64,000 bases of DNA from Rapana venosa (GCA_028751875.1 CM054153.1:7625650-7689649), one strand, 5' to 3'; counted from the stretch's first letter, positions 16,495-30,239 are shown. Notes: a model not told the origin generated them from the sequence alone. A program made the numbers and translations.

Positions 16495-16665
16495 CATGTG
16501 TGTGTGTGTGAGTGAGAGAGAGAGGGGGGGGGGGAAGAGGGAGGGAAAGAGAGAGAGAGGAGTGAGGGAGTGTGTGTGTGTGAGGGAGAAAGCAAGTGCA
16601 TGTGTGTGTGAGAGACACAGAGAGAGAGAGGGGGGGGAAGAGGGAGGGGGGGGTGTCCATGAAAA
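15860..16665. repeat. Compound GT/GA microsatellite, about 800 bp
   Basis: Alternating blocks of (GT)n, (GA)n, (GACA)n and poly-G with almost all purines on the plus strand of the GA blocks. It generates long meaningless open frames on both strands (Ser/Leu/His/Thr or Arg/Glu/Val/Cys repeats), which are not genes. Such tracts can form Z-DNA (GT) and triplexes (GA). Confidence 0.95.
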
Positions 16666-16669
16666 AGAA

Positions 16670-17160
16670 GGGGGAAGCTGGTAGGCCTGCTATATAAACA
16701 TCGCTTTGACAGGGCGAAAACAGTTGCTGTAGGGTTTCTAGTGATGAAAAGGGGACACCTTGCACTCTGACCGCACACATGGCTGTGAAAGTCCCCCACC
16801 CCCTCTTCCTAGTAACCCTCTTCACCCATCTGCCTTGTATATATTATAGAGCAGCTTGGCGTCCCTTTCTTGAAATCCCATAGTCATGGTTGATACTTTC
16901 CACGTGGCCCCCCTTCTTTCAACAGATAAAAGTTCATTTGCTACCGACCAAATGATGACTCGCGACCTAACACAGACAAGGGAAGTAATTGACATAGAAG
17001 AGTTACATCCCTTAAACCCTTTGCCCTAGTTTCCCGTTTTTTTGTGTTTTGTTTTGTTTTGTGGTTGTCAAAATCGTATTTTTAATCAATAAATTCGTAT
17101 TTTCGTATCTGGGGTAAAAATCGTAAAAATACGATAAAATCTTTTGGGTAGGCAGGTCTG
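16670..17160. other. Region downstream of POLR3C
   Basis: No gene visible. It contains short TTTTG repeats (about 17038-17060) and a cluster of CGTATTTT/AAAATACG motifs (17075-17140) that are partly self-complementary. The POLR3C 3' UTR probably occupies its right-hand end. Confidence 0.45.
17081..17086 (-). terminator. Candidate POLR3C poly(A) signal ATTAAA
   Basis: On the minus strand ATTAAA lies about 92 nt past the POLR3C stop codon. It is the common variant signal. Without transcript data the choice is tentative. Confidence 0.3.
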
Positions 17161-17178
17161 CAACTATTCCAACACACT
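17161..17178. repeat. 18-bp sequence shared with 15287-15304, touching the POLR3C stop codon
   Basis: CAACTATTCCAACACACT occurs here and, identically, at 15287-15304. The last base belongs to the POLR3C stop codon. It could mark a local duplication or the two ends of an insertion carrying the microsatellite block between them. Confidence 0.7.
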
Positions 17179-18329
17179 CACTGTCTGGTGCGGGCCTTGA
17201 TTTTCTCCAGCTCTTGTCGTTCAGCGGGAGTCATAGTATCCAGGATGGTGTCCAACTGCTCTTTCTTCTCCTCATCCAGCTCCAGTCCCTCCCTGGCCCC
17301 TTTATCCCCTGTGGCCAGGCTGGCCGGCAAGCCCAAGGAAAGGATGATCGCCTCAATGCGCTCTTGTTTCTCCAGCAGGCGCCTGGCCACAAAAATGGAT
17401 TGGGTTTAACACACAATTTTAGTCACAAAGCCATACACATTTACATATATACAAAAAAGCATCAACAAGCCTAAAGCTTCTAGTGTGCTTGCTTGTCAGG
17501 AATGATAAGTTCAGCTTCTATATTAGGCAGCCTGTTGACATGAATGATGATACTTTTCAGCTGAAACATGTTTTAACAGCAATCATTACATTCAAAATAA
17601 TTTCTTCAAAAGTCATTGCACCTGGGCATATTTTTCCAAAAAAGAAGGGCAAGAATGAAGTTTAAGTTGGAGTTTGAGGGAACAAAACATAGTAAATAAG
17701 TAATAAAGAATAAAAAGCACATAAGGGAAATGGAAGGTAGAGAGACAAAGAGTGAAAAACATAAACATAGTTTTCCTTTTTCAAACACAAAGATGACACT
17801 ATAGATTATTATAATGACATCCGATTCTCATTCACACTAACTATACAAATGCCATTCACTTTTTCAATCTTCATCAGTTTAGGTCATAACAAAACATTAC
17901 CAACAAAAACAAGATAGAGACAAAATCATGACCATTAAGTATCTGTCTGGAATGGCAGGCTGCCATTCTAAAGAAATATAAATGGGGAATATATTTCTGA
18001 TATAACCCCATGTTGTTTTAAGCTAAAGTAAGCACTTGATTTCATTGTTCTAAAAAAGAAAAAAATCCTGAAATGTTTTTGACCCCCCCCCCCCCCCTCC
18101 TGGTATTTGTTAAGCTGGGGAATGACCAACAACATCTCTCACATTGCATCCTTGATCTACATACAATGTACTTATCTTTGGAATCTCAGGCAACATGGGG
18201 TTATTTTTCACACACACACGCACACAAACAATTCAGCTTCCTGCTAGAGAAGGATACTCACACGGCATCAGACAGTATTTGCTGGCGACTCAGTTTTATG
18301 TTTGTCAGGGTCTGCAAGTCCAACAGAAG

Positions 18330-18368
<39 letters not shown>

Positions 18369-19160
18369 GAGAAAATAGAGTGAGGAAAAACAAGTGCTGG
18401 TAACCAGTTACAACTTCATTCCCATCATAAAAAGGATTTTTGTCTAAGATTCACAAGCCCCCCCCCCCCCCCCCCACCCCCAAAAAAAAGTTCTCTACAG
18501 GATAAAACTTTGAAGGCAGCATTTGGGGCACATTTGAGGAAGGACCATGCCTTTGGCCTGACATGACTCAAGTTTCGGCTCGTGGTTGAGCACTCTTTAG
18601 AGGTCCTGGCTGTATTTGAAACCTCACTCATCCTTTGTGGTAGGTAACAGCAAGACACCCTCCAGAATTTAAAAGTGTCTATTGCCACCCTAACAATAGA
18701 TATTTTTGTGGTCTACCACCGCTGCCAGCAAAAACTGAAAAACAGAAAGAGAAGAAAACTGTACAAAGATAATAGTGGTTTAAAAAAAATGTATATGAAA
18801 ATAAGTGGCTAACAAACCTTTGTGCCTTATGTTCTTTGGGGATCCTTTTTTCTATCAAAAGGATGCAAGGGAGATCATACAGTCTGTATCCAGCCAATGA
18901 GTCTGTTTTTAGCTGGATAGCAATGTTAACCTGAACATTGTCAGACACGTTTGAGTGTTGACACAGGCAGAAGAAATTAAAGATAAATGGCCTTTACTTG
19001 GATCTCAGAAGAGATGCTATTGCCCACTTGACCAATCATATAATTGAGAAAATAGAGTGAGGAAAAACAAGTGCAGGAAACCAGTTACAACTTCATTCCC
19101 ATCATAAAAATAATTGTTGTCCAAGATTCAAAAAAGAGAAGAAAATGTTGACTACAGGAT

Positions 19161-19227
<67 letters not shown>

Positions 19228-19629
19228 TACATAAATATAAATATGTAGTGTGGTGTGGTGTGTGTCATGTAGTGTAATGTGTGGTATGGTATGAGGTGTG
19301 AGTGTGTGTGGAGTGTATGCATATATGATAATAATCATACAACTTCTACTTCTTCTACTAATGATGCTAATAACAGTGTTGATTCTAGGATTTCAAAATA
19401 AGGGGCCCAAGGGCCCCCTAAAATGAAAAAAAAGGGGCATTGCTCCCCCCCCCCCCCTCCATAAAAAAAGGGGACAAGTAGTATTTGCTTACAGTACCTT
19501 CAGTACTCTTAGTTTTTGCTATTTTTTCAAGGAAGAGAAACAAAAACAGGCAGATAGGTAGGCAGAAAGGATTAAATATTCACTTTAAGTGTTGCAGTTA
19601 ATATGCAATGCAGTAAGCACTTGTGACAC

Positions 19630-19700
<71 letters not shown>

Positions 19701-19844
19701 GAGTGGGGGTGGAGGGGAGAGAGAGGGAGGTGGAGGGGAGAGAGAGAGATCAAAGTTAAATTTGTATTTTCAGAGTTAGGGAGATAGATCTAGATGAGAC
19801 AAGAGGTAAAGCCAATATCAAAGATTTTTTTCTCACCTAGATGG

Positions 19845-19919
<75 letters not shown>

Positions 19920-20111
19920 ATCAAAGTCAATTTCATATTTCCACATTCAGAGAGAGAAAATGAGAGAGAGAGACAAAATTTGTATTTCCACATTCAGAGA
20001 TAGATCCAGGTCTAGATAAGTTAAAGCCAATGTCAAAGTCTTGGTCCCCCCCCCCCCCCCATTCACACATTGAAAGAGAGAGAGAATTGAATTAAGTTTA
20101 TTTAAAGAGAA

Positions 20112-20174
<63 letters not shown>

Positions 20175-20198
20175 AGAGAGAGAGAAATTGTATTTTCC

Positions 20199-20269
<71 letters not shown>

Positions 20270-23200
20270 GAGGAGGAGGTAATATATTTCCACATTCAGA
20301 GAGATCTAGATCTAGATCTAGATGATAGATTAAAGCTAATGTCAAAGTCTTGTTTCTCCACCCAGATCATACATTGAGAGAGAGAGAGAGAGAAATTGCC
20401 TAACTAACTGAAGTCTTTCTGAAGATTTTTTTATCTTGCACAGCCTCTGGTGTTCTTGTGTGATGTTTTAATGCTGTTCTGTAATTAGCGCAATCTCTTT
20501 TAGAGAATGAAATTGTTCTTTCCATGTTTGAGACACAGCCAACAACAACAATAGATAGCCATGTTCGCTGTTCTCAAGCCAAGGCTACTTGTCTTGCCAG
20601 ATCTCCAGCTCTGAACCTGCTGGGCTATGGCGTCTGCTATCTCCTCAATGATCTCTTGGAAGATGACGTAATTGAAGAGGACAACAGAGCAGGAAGAGGG
20701 CTGTTTTCGGCCCTGGGGGTAACCAACCTATCAAAGTAATGAATGCTGCATGAACAGACCAGGAGGAACTACAGTTTCTGTGATTGGTCAAAAGTGGGGT
20801 GCTTAGCTAACCAGAAGCATCATCAGAGAACTTGGGAGGGGGGGGGAGGGGAAGTAGTGCTTAATTTTAGAGGTTATATAAAGGGCAGTTGTGATGGCGC
20901 ACTGTTTGTTCAAAAACGTGCTGTCCAGGATTTTTTTCATCGGTTAGGGCGCACTGTCGACATTGTTTTGTGGCAATTTGGAAAAAAATGCGGGAATCCC
21001 GCAAAGGCGCACCGTAGAATCAACACTGTAAGAATGATGATAAGAATGACAACAACAATGGTGATAATGATAATAATTTGTACCAATCACAAGGTGTGAA
21101 AATTTATTTTAAAAACTCTCACAAAATGGAAAAAAAAAGTTTCAGTTGAATAAACTTTTTTCCTAAAATGACCCCCCCCAAAAGAAAACCCCCCAACCGA
21201 AACACCCTAACTTTTTCCCCCATCCCCCACAAAAGGCCCAAAACGACCCAGAAGCACCATTCCCCCGCCCTCCCAAACCAACTCTTAAAAAAACCCATAC
21301 AGCAACAACATGAAAACACAATGACAGATGTTACTTGCCTTGTAAGCAACATCCAGTAACGTGCGAGCCAGGAAGTTGACATCCACATGAAAGAGGGTGT
21401 GGGTGTGTGCCATCACATAATCTACAGTACTGGACAACATCTGAAGAGGACAGAAACAATTCTTTTTAGTCTTCTTCTTCATCATCGAACGCTCAAGACA
21501 GTAACTATTGTTGAAGGAACTATCTGCTTTGTACAGTAAACATCACTTTCTCATGTTTTACAGAAAGACTCCAATTTTTCCATGTGAATCTAGACAACCA
21601 GGCCTCATTCCTCACACTTAAATAACTTTTGTTGCACTTCTAAGGGGAGAGTACTGAAAGCTCCCCAGCTACAATTCCTGCCGTTTCCCCCTCCCTCTCC
21701 CTACCTTCCCCTTCATTCCTGATCACTTCCCCCTTTCATAAAACCAGATACCAATTGATGGTAGTGTGTAAGTGACTTACCATGGCCTCCCCTAATCACC
21801 CCCACCCCTGTTCCACAAGATAGCCCCCTTCCCCTTCCCATTCAGATTTCACTTGGACTCTCAAGAGGCAAGCACACACCCTGATGTTCTCTGCTATTAC
21901 TGTTATTATGTAGTGATCTTGCTCAATCTTTTTGGATGCTTGTTGAATTTCTGCTGTCTTAAAAGGAAGATTGCTGTCGGCCATTAGAAAATTCAAGGAC
22001 TTTCCAAAGACTTTGCTGGCCAGTTGATGATTTCCAAGTACTTTTCAAGCCCGTGAAAAGGCCCTTCCATTTGTCAAGGCCTTTTCAAGAACCTGTATGA
22101 ACCCTGCATATAACATGTGAAAAGAAAACATTTGTAGGATTTGCAAGAAGACAAAAAGTAAGTGAGAGAGATGATAGAAAAGTAGAAGAAAAAAACCCAA
22201 ACAAACAAATCAGAAACAAAGAGAGTGACAGAAAAGGGAAAGTTCTAGCACTGAACTTCCAGGAAGTGGGGGTGCTATTTGTACTGAAAGAGGCCCCAGC
22301 AACTCCACAGGGGGAAACAAACAAATCATTTTTAACTAAGCAACAACAAAAAACTGACCATAAGATCTGAGCTGTGGTGAATGTGAAAGATACTCACCGA
22401 TGTCTCGATGAAGCTTTGTGCCATCATGGTGGACAGCAAGGCCTTGCACTGCTTGGGAGATACCAGTGACAGCTTTTCAATCTGTCAAACACACAAACAA
22501 CTGTATAAAATGAATGTGTGTGTGTGTTGGGGGGGGGGGGGGGGGGGGGGAGGCTGGAGGGGAGCAGATAGCTCTAAGCTGGTGGTTGTAATGTGGAAGT
22601 TCTCTGCTAGAAGATGATGAGACCAGGAAGGTCTAGTTTGTGTTGAAATTGGTTATTGAACGTGAAGGTCTGATATGGAATAGGACTAGAATGATCTTGT
22701 TTACTCTTGATCAGATGGCTTCCCATGATGCTATGGTAAATTAACTTGTAGGACCATGAGGGTCTGTGAGAAATAATATCTTGAGTGGAGAGACGATGAA
22801 ATTATCTTTTTTCCCCAGATATGTGAACATGCCATTGAAATGTTTTTTGTAATTTATTGAAAGTTTATGCATTGCTGATACCTGCACAATGTTTCAGTGA
22901 ATTGTCATAAAGTAAAGGAGGGAATTCTTTGAGGTGTTTAAGGTTGAAAAGAGGTTCTGAATGCATAAGCCTGTGTATAAATTGGGATTCTGACACTAAG
23001 TTTGTGTGAATGTTTGCAGACTTTTCTAATCATATTCCTCCTTTCCCCACCACCCCCAAAACCGCCTAAAAATTACCAAGGCTGTTTATCATTATTTACA
23101 CTTCTCTGAAGTTGCAGTATGGTTGCCTATGTGGCAAAGTACTTGAAAAGTGTCAGATATGCAAACTCCCTTACCCAGTGTGCACTTTTAATCTCATGTG

Positions 23201-26200
23201 ACACGAGTCTGAATGCATATTGTGGGTGACCCCCAGGGATTTAAGCTGTTTAACGTACATCATCATCAACAGATTATTTACACACACAAAAAAGACATAC
23301 CATATCCGGTTCCAAATTCCCCTTCATCAAGAGAAGTCGAAAGATCCGCTTCGAAAAGGATCCCAGTCTGCAAAACATTTGCCAGCATACCGGTCATAAG
23401 AATTGTTACTTCAATGTGCGTTTCACTTCATATTACTACTGTATTCTCAAAATAAAATTTAGATGTTGAAATTGATGGAATTCAAACAAACACAAATGCA
23501 CACACACACAGAGCACAAACACACCAAAGAGTGTGCACATGTGAAATGGTCAATCGAATACTGTTAAAGAATGAAAAGAAATCAACAATAATAATAATGT
23601 TTGGAATTTATATAGCGCTGAATCTTGTAAAGCAACAAATCAAAGTGCTTAAGATGGCAAGAAAGTAAGTCAGCCCACACTAAATCTTCCAACAAGAAAT
23701 TACTCACTTCTCTTCCACAACGGATTCCATATGAGCGATACTCAGAGACCTCATGGCTTTCAGCGTGTCTGAACTCTGGTTAAGGAAACTGGATAGATAC
23801 ACCATGCTACACACGGGATAGACACACCATGCAGGGTAATGAACAATATTCATAGTGTTGATAGTATTAGTATGAATTTCCTTCTTACATACATGCTTTT
23901 GTTCTATTTTGATTATTATTAACTCATGAACATAAAAGATGTTCTTCAAGATGCTTTACATGATTCATTTTGTCTGAAGTACGACTACATACAAATACTA
24001 CTCATGCTCTTCTGTGATAGTTTATTACAAAATCATGAACACAAAACAATTTATTCATTTCACTTTATAATACTACTTTTCTTCTTTGTCAAACACTCAG
24101 ACAACTATTGCTGTCTGTCCTATGAGCAAAAATGTGTTAAGCTGCCATCAAGTTTATTATCTTTTTTACAATCGTATAAGAGAATATTGCCGTGTTTGAA
24201 AGAACAACGTCTTTATGAATTTATTTTTTATCAAAGTGCATACTGTGGTAAGTCACCTACATCTACACCAGACCAGCATTTCTACTATGCTTTTTCTTCC
24301 AGCTCCTACACACTTCTTTATACTGATTTTCTTCACTCAGAAACTCTGGACTCAGGAGCAGATTTCTTCTTGTCCCCTGACATGAGTTCCATTCCACACT
24401 TCTTTGGAATCAGGAAGGATACTGACAACATACATGCCTCCTCCACTGTCACCCTCTCTGGAAATAAACTCTGGCTGAAAAAAAGAAGGAAAAATACAAC
24501 ATACATACATGTAAACATAAGCATTCTAAAATGGCGACTTTGCCAAATTGAAAAGCTTGTTAGAATAATTCTCACAATTTGTGTATGCTGTACCTCAAGT
24601 GTATAATTTATTGGATGAGACTATAAACCGAGGCCCCGTGTTCAAAGCATGCAGTACATCTTGCACACACGTTAAATCCTGTTCCGCTTTTTGGCCATTG
24701 TGTGCTAATGGAAACAGATGACAAAATTTCAAAATCGCATACACACGGGGACTGGATGTAAAAAAGCACACGAGTGCTTATTCCATTATCCTCGATATAA
24801 AAGAATAAATAAAATAAATAAATTACATGACCTTTAAGTCCTGGGCAGAACAAGCAGCAGCCTCCAGTGTTAATATTACATCTTCTCCCTTTTTGTTTTT
24901 GAAACATTTACTTCTTGGGTTTTAACCATGAGGCAGGGCATCAGAAAATGCCACTTTCTAGGCAGCTAAACTGTGACCAAGGACATGATAACTTAACACA
25001 GACGAATCTCAAATGAGTAAACATCCACTGTACTGTATCATTGAATCTGCTACAAAGACCTGGACACAGAATATAGCCTAACCTCATTTTTGAGTCAGAA
25101 CTCCAGCTAGGCATGTTATGAACCTCTCATACTGCAAAATAAATGAATACATGAATTCTGTTTTACACATCAGTCTAAACTGCAGGTTGGTTAAACAGTT
25201 CAGCTTGTAATTTCATGCACAGTCATTTCGTTTACAATTACTGCTGATTCCATCTTTTTTTCTTCATCCTTTTTGTGCATCCTTAGTCCTACTGGCAAAC
25301 CTTTCATGGAAGGATATGGTGACAACATTGTGGCCGGCTGGCTAGCTGGATGTAGGCATACTTATCCCTTGTTCAAAGGTATTTATGTGTGAGACAGATG
25401 TGCTGAAGAAGTAATGTAATGTAATACAAAGTGATCTTATAGACTCTTATGTAATGCAGAATAATCTCACCCAAAAATTCACCAAACTACTTCGTCCATG
25501 GTTGTTCTATCATTCTGAAGGCCAAACTGCTATCACAACATCAATATCAGACTGCAATCACTATTATACTGTTCTATGGAAACGGTGTAGTAGAAAGCAG
25601 TTATAACTCACCATACATTCTGTCATGAGCTTCAGCCACTGTTCCACACACATTTTGGACATGGCCTTGTCTTTGGGCAGCTGAGGATACAGCTGCAAAA
25701 AACAACCAAAAAAGGTGGCAGTAGAGTAAATGTGTCCTGCCATCAGTGGGGAGCCAGGTGACAGAGAACTTGACTTCTCCAGAGGCCATCATCTTGAAGG
25801 CAGCCACCCCTTCCCTGTTCCTAACAAAGGCACCCCTTCCCAGTTCCCTGTTTCCCTTCCATTTCTAAAGGGGGCAGGTATACATTTACAGCTGGCTGAA
25901 CTGGGAGACTGTACAAAAGCCAAGGTGCATGAATGGGCACTGATCCATAGCAACCACACTGGACACTGCTTAACCTTATCTTGGGGTCAGTAAGTGCACC
26001 GATCACCGAGCTAAAACATGAAGTCGGTAAACATTTGGATGTATAAGAAAACAAAAAGATGTAAAACCAAAGTCTACTCTGAGTTTGAAACTTATAAACT
26101 CTGCTGAAATAATTTTGTATCCAGTACAATGCACAGGTTCAAAATGTATACATTTGCAAAGCCCAGGATGTAGCTGAGTATTTGAGCCACCTAATGGTTC

Positions 26201-29200
26201 GTTTTACTCAGCTACTTCAAGTATAGTTGTTTTTTCAAGTTGTTGTTGATATCTACTAATATGAAAACCTTGTTTGTGACCAAACATAAGGGATCCATGG
26301 ATACTCTTCTGGTGTGTCTAGTTACATCAACTGCATGTGTGCGTATGTACATGTATGTGCGTGCATGTGTGCGTACATGTGAGTGTGAACTGTGCTTATT
26401 TGTGCCCTTCTGCTTGGGTGTTCCCACCACATCCTAGTATTTTCCCTCAGAGCCCCCCCCCCCCATCCTCCACCTTTTCAAGTTTCTTCTGCCCAGTGCT
26501 GTCACACCTTTGGGTGTGAAGGTTTTTGCACACTTTATAAATCATAGATTCAGTCATACATTCAAATAACTCCTCTCACAAACTACTTGTGAATGTGTGC
26601 TTTCAGTATGTAAATAATCCCTAAGAGCTTTGCTAACTAAACAAAACCAAAAAGGGTAATATTGTTTTTAAAAAAAAGTTGTTAAAACAAAAAAAAGACA
26701 AGGACTGGATACCTCATTTAAAGACACAGGTATAGTGGTGTGGGCGCCTGGATCTGTCGTCTTCTCACACAGCCGTAAAATGCAGCGCATGATTTCTGCC
26801 GCTTTCTGGAGAAAAAAACAACAACACACACACAAAAACTGTTAGCCTTTCTGAAAAAAAAGACACTTACATAAATAAAAATTCTGATTGTGATAAAATC
26901 AATGACAACAATGACACTCCTTTTCCTTGTAACAGTTTCAGTCAGTAGTTTCAGATTAAAATTGTGCTACAATATACAGATTAAAACAGGACTAAAACCA
27001 ACTTTTCTGTTACTCCTTGTATCAGTGCGCTACCAAACCATAAAGGTCAACACAGGATGATCACCACATTATCACACAAAATGAGATAAAACCCAAATCT
27101 GGATCCTTGAAAACAACCGTCTTCATAATGAAGAACTAAGTTAACTCAGACAAAAAATGCACAAAATAGACCAGAAGGTGATGGCAGGAAGAAAAAGAAA
27201 CAGAAAGGGATAGAAAAGAGGAAATTTCTAGAACAGAATTTCCAGAAGGTCAGGATGCTTTGGTTTTTTTTAAACTGAAAGGGCCCCTGGCATTTCCACC
27301 GAGGGGAGGGGAGGGGGTGGGGGGTGGGAACTGCCAGGGAGAGTTGAAAACCAAAAAGGAGGACAGTCCAACTGGCATAATGCTGACTGAAAAGATCATG
27401 TTTAAAATGACTTGGGAAAGAGCCCAACTGTTCTGCTGTGTCAATTGTGATTGTCTTTCATGAATTAAAAAGGAGCACAGAAACAAACACAGCATGCATG
27501 ACTTACATCGCTGTCCATAGCATTGGCCACAGCAGACACCATCATCTGGTCACGGAAATGTTGCAGGAACCTCGGGTGGTTCACTTCCCAATAGATTGTA
27601 GGTGTGTCATCACCACTGCCCTGAACATGACAATCATAACGATCATAACTGAGATGACGGAGGCTATAGCCGAGTGGTTTACACTGTTCAACTTGTAACT
27701 CACAGGTCTGGAAGTTGTGGGTTCGAATCTCAGCAGCGGCGTTTGGTGAATTAAGGGTGGGGATTTTTACGATCTCCCAGGTCAATTTTAACAGTGGACC
27801 TGCTAGTGCTTTAATTCCCTTCGTATACATATCCATCGGGGACGGGATAGCTCAGTGGTCGGAGCACTCACTTTCCCTCAGCCAAGTTAAGCAGCGTCGA
27901 GCGTGGTTACCAGTTGGATGGCTGACCATTTGCGCGCCTTGGCTTCAGTACAGTTCCCCCAGTTCCCCCAGCTGTAAATGGGTACCTGCCCTCTTTAGGG
28001 TCAGGGAAGGTAAAGCAGCGAGGGAGAGGAGATGGGCGCCGCCCTCAATATGCTGGCCCTAGAGAAGTGAAGTCTCTGATGCCTCGCTCCCCTACGACCT
28101 TATAGGTTATGGGACTCCTTTACCTCCTTTACTTTACATATCCATACAGAAGATCAAGTATGCACAGATCCCATAATTTATTCAGCATTTTGTATATTAT
28201 GGAAACATGAACATACCCAGCATACAACCTGTAAAATGAAATGAGTTACTCTGAAGTAGGAATGTGTCGGCTGAGGCATATAAGAAGACCAGGTACTACA
28301 CACCCCACATGGTAAGGGAACAAAGAGAGAGACAGAGAGACGGAGAGAAAAACTGATAATTTTATAGTACCTATAGTTCCAAAAGCTGTAAGTGCTTTAC
28401 AATATTTTATCTATCGCAAAGACATACTTCCCTCTGTTTCCACACACACACACACATACACACACACATTTCAATTCCATTGGACAGTCCAGCTGGCATA
28501 ACGCTGACTGAAAAGATCATGTTTAAAATGACTTGGGAAAGAACCCGACTGTTCTGCTGTGTTAATTGTGATTGTCTTTCAATAATTAAACCGGCCCTAG
28601 GATGATGACAGACAGCAGTGAGACCTTGATACCCAAGAGACACTGTCAAGATTCTGATGGAGGCAGCTGGTGGTAGCAGCAGGCAACCGAATGAGTGTTC
28701 TTAGTTTGAATTTCTTCTTCTGCCTTCCCTGCCTATGCCTGCATAGCCATGTTGGGTAGAATGTGTAGTGCCTGATCTTCTCCTGTGCTTGTAACTCTGC
28801 AGGAGGTCTGCCCACTGGCCTCAGCTCATCAGAAAATAATTTCCCATTTGCATGAAAAATAATGGACTGGGTAGGCAGACAATAAACATGAGAGGGAGAG
28901 GACAGAGAGGTGAAGAGAAAGACAGAAAAGAAAGGGCCCCCAGCATTTTCACAGGAGCATTAATTCAAACAAAATTGATTTCAACTAAGACTATGCATAT
29001 TCCGTTCACATATGCAAAAGAGCAACAAACTGCTAAAAGCTTATATTGCGCTCAACAATGAGTTGAGTATTGCCACCGGGACCACAGTGTCAAATCCAAC
29101 AGTAGAACATACATAAGGACAGCCAGATGCCCACCCCACACACAGACACACACAGGGCTGGCCCAGAATACTACTTACTTGCTGTGAACCATTTACTGAG

Positions 29201-30208
29201 GTGGGCCTTTTCTCTGCAGGCTGTCCTTCCATGACTTCTTGTTTCACTTTTACTGCATAACCTACACACAAATGTATACATCACTTCAATCAAGATACAC
29301 CATTTTCATTTTCTTCATTAACTGCAGGGGGAAAAAAATCATTTTTACCTTCTAAATCACCAGTAGTGTCACTACCGACATCATCATGGTGAAGCTGTAA
29401 CACAGTTCCCTACATTTATACAGAATTTAGTGTCTTTTTTGTGAGCTCATTTCAGGGTATAACTGAATTGATATGCTGCGACATAAATTAAGACTACAGA
29501 TTAAATCAATCAGCCATAACACAGTGAACAGGCTTTGATTTTCCAACAAAGAAAGAATGTAGACCAGAAAAACAGGATGTGACGAAAAAATGACTCCCTG
29601 CTGCCTTACAGTCATTCCGATTCTCAGCAGGTCTTAAAGCTTCACCAGAGTCTTTGTAGACAGGCAGATAAATAATAATCCTAATAAAAAAAAAAGTTGA
29701 CATTTTAACTGAGATTTGATGTGTTTGTTTACAGTGGGTTTTTTGTTTTTAAAAAAATAAATATCACTCTACGAAAAACATGCGCTACACAAGTAAAATA
29801 ATATCAGATCCTCTATGGGGAGGGTCAGAGACTGTAGTTTCCATGCAGAGAAATGTACAGTTAAACTAAAAGTGGTGTATGTATATATCTCTCTATGTGC
29901 AATGCACACCAGCCAGCCAAAGTGGCTTCTGTCGTCTCACCTGCAGCAGGTCTGGGGGGCACTGCAAACAGGAGGTGTTCAGGGGGCGGCACCTGGGAAA
30001 CCACCTTGCCTCTCTTGTCCTTCACCGGGACAGGGCAGCGTTTGATGAAATGAGTGGCCACCATGCGCTCAAACTTCTCCTGGACGTAGCTGGGCTGCAC
30101 TTCTTTGAGATCGCTTCCTAAACGATACACAAAGAAATGACTGGTTACAACTTGACTGGGCAGGAAAGTGTTCCGATCTTACCCCTCATGCACATGTGTG
30201 TTCACACG

Positions 30209-30239
<31 letters not shown>

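Noticed and set aside
15696..16825. Long open frames (up to 367 codons) on the minus strand, and shorter ones on the plus strand
   Set aside because: They are translations of GT/GA microsatellite (Ser-Leu-Ser, His-Thr-His, Arg-Glu repeats) with no domain and no splice context.
17010..17030. Second TTAAACCCTTTGCC terminus like the TTAA element at 1582
   Set aside because: The match stops after about nine bases, TTAA does not directly precede the CCC, and no partner end is seen.
20524..20739. 71-codon frame with [12 protein letters not shown], considered as a mariner transposase fragment
   Set aside because: The resemblance to SPDLNP is weak, and no inverted ends or other transposase motifs are nearby.
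23926..24606. 226-codon plus-strand open frame
   Set aside because: It overlaps POLR3C exon 9 on the other strand and has no recognisable domain; its AT-rich composition explains the openness.
27660..27735. tRNA gene
   Set aside because: A and B boxes are present but the stems do not pair into a cloverleaf by eye, and the sequence continues into a SINE body.
27884..27938. 5S rRNA gene
   Set aside because: Only the internal promoter half matches; the 5' third is tRNA-like and the 3' end is SINE body.
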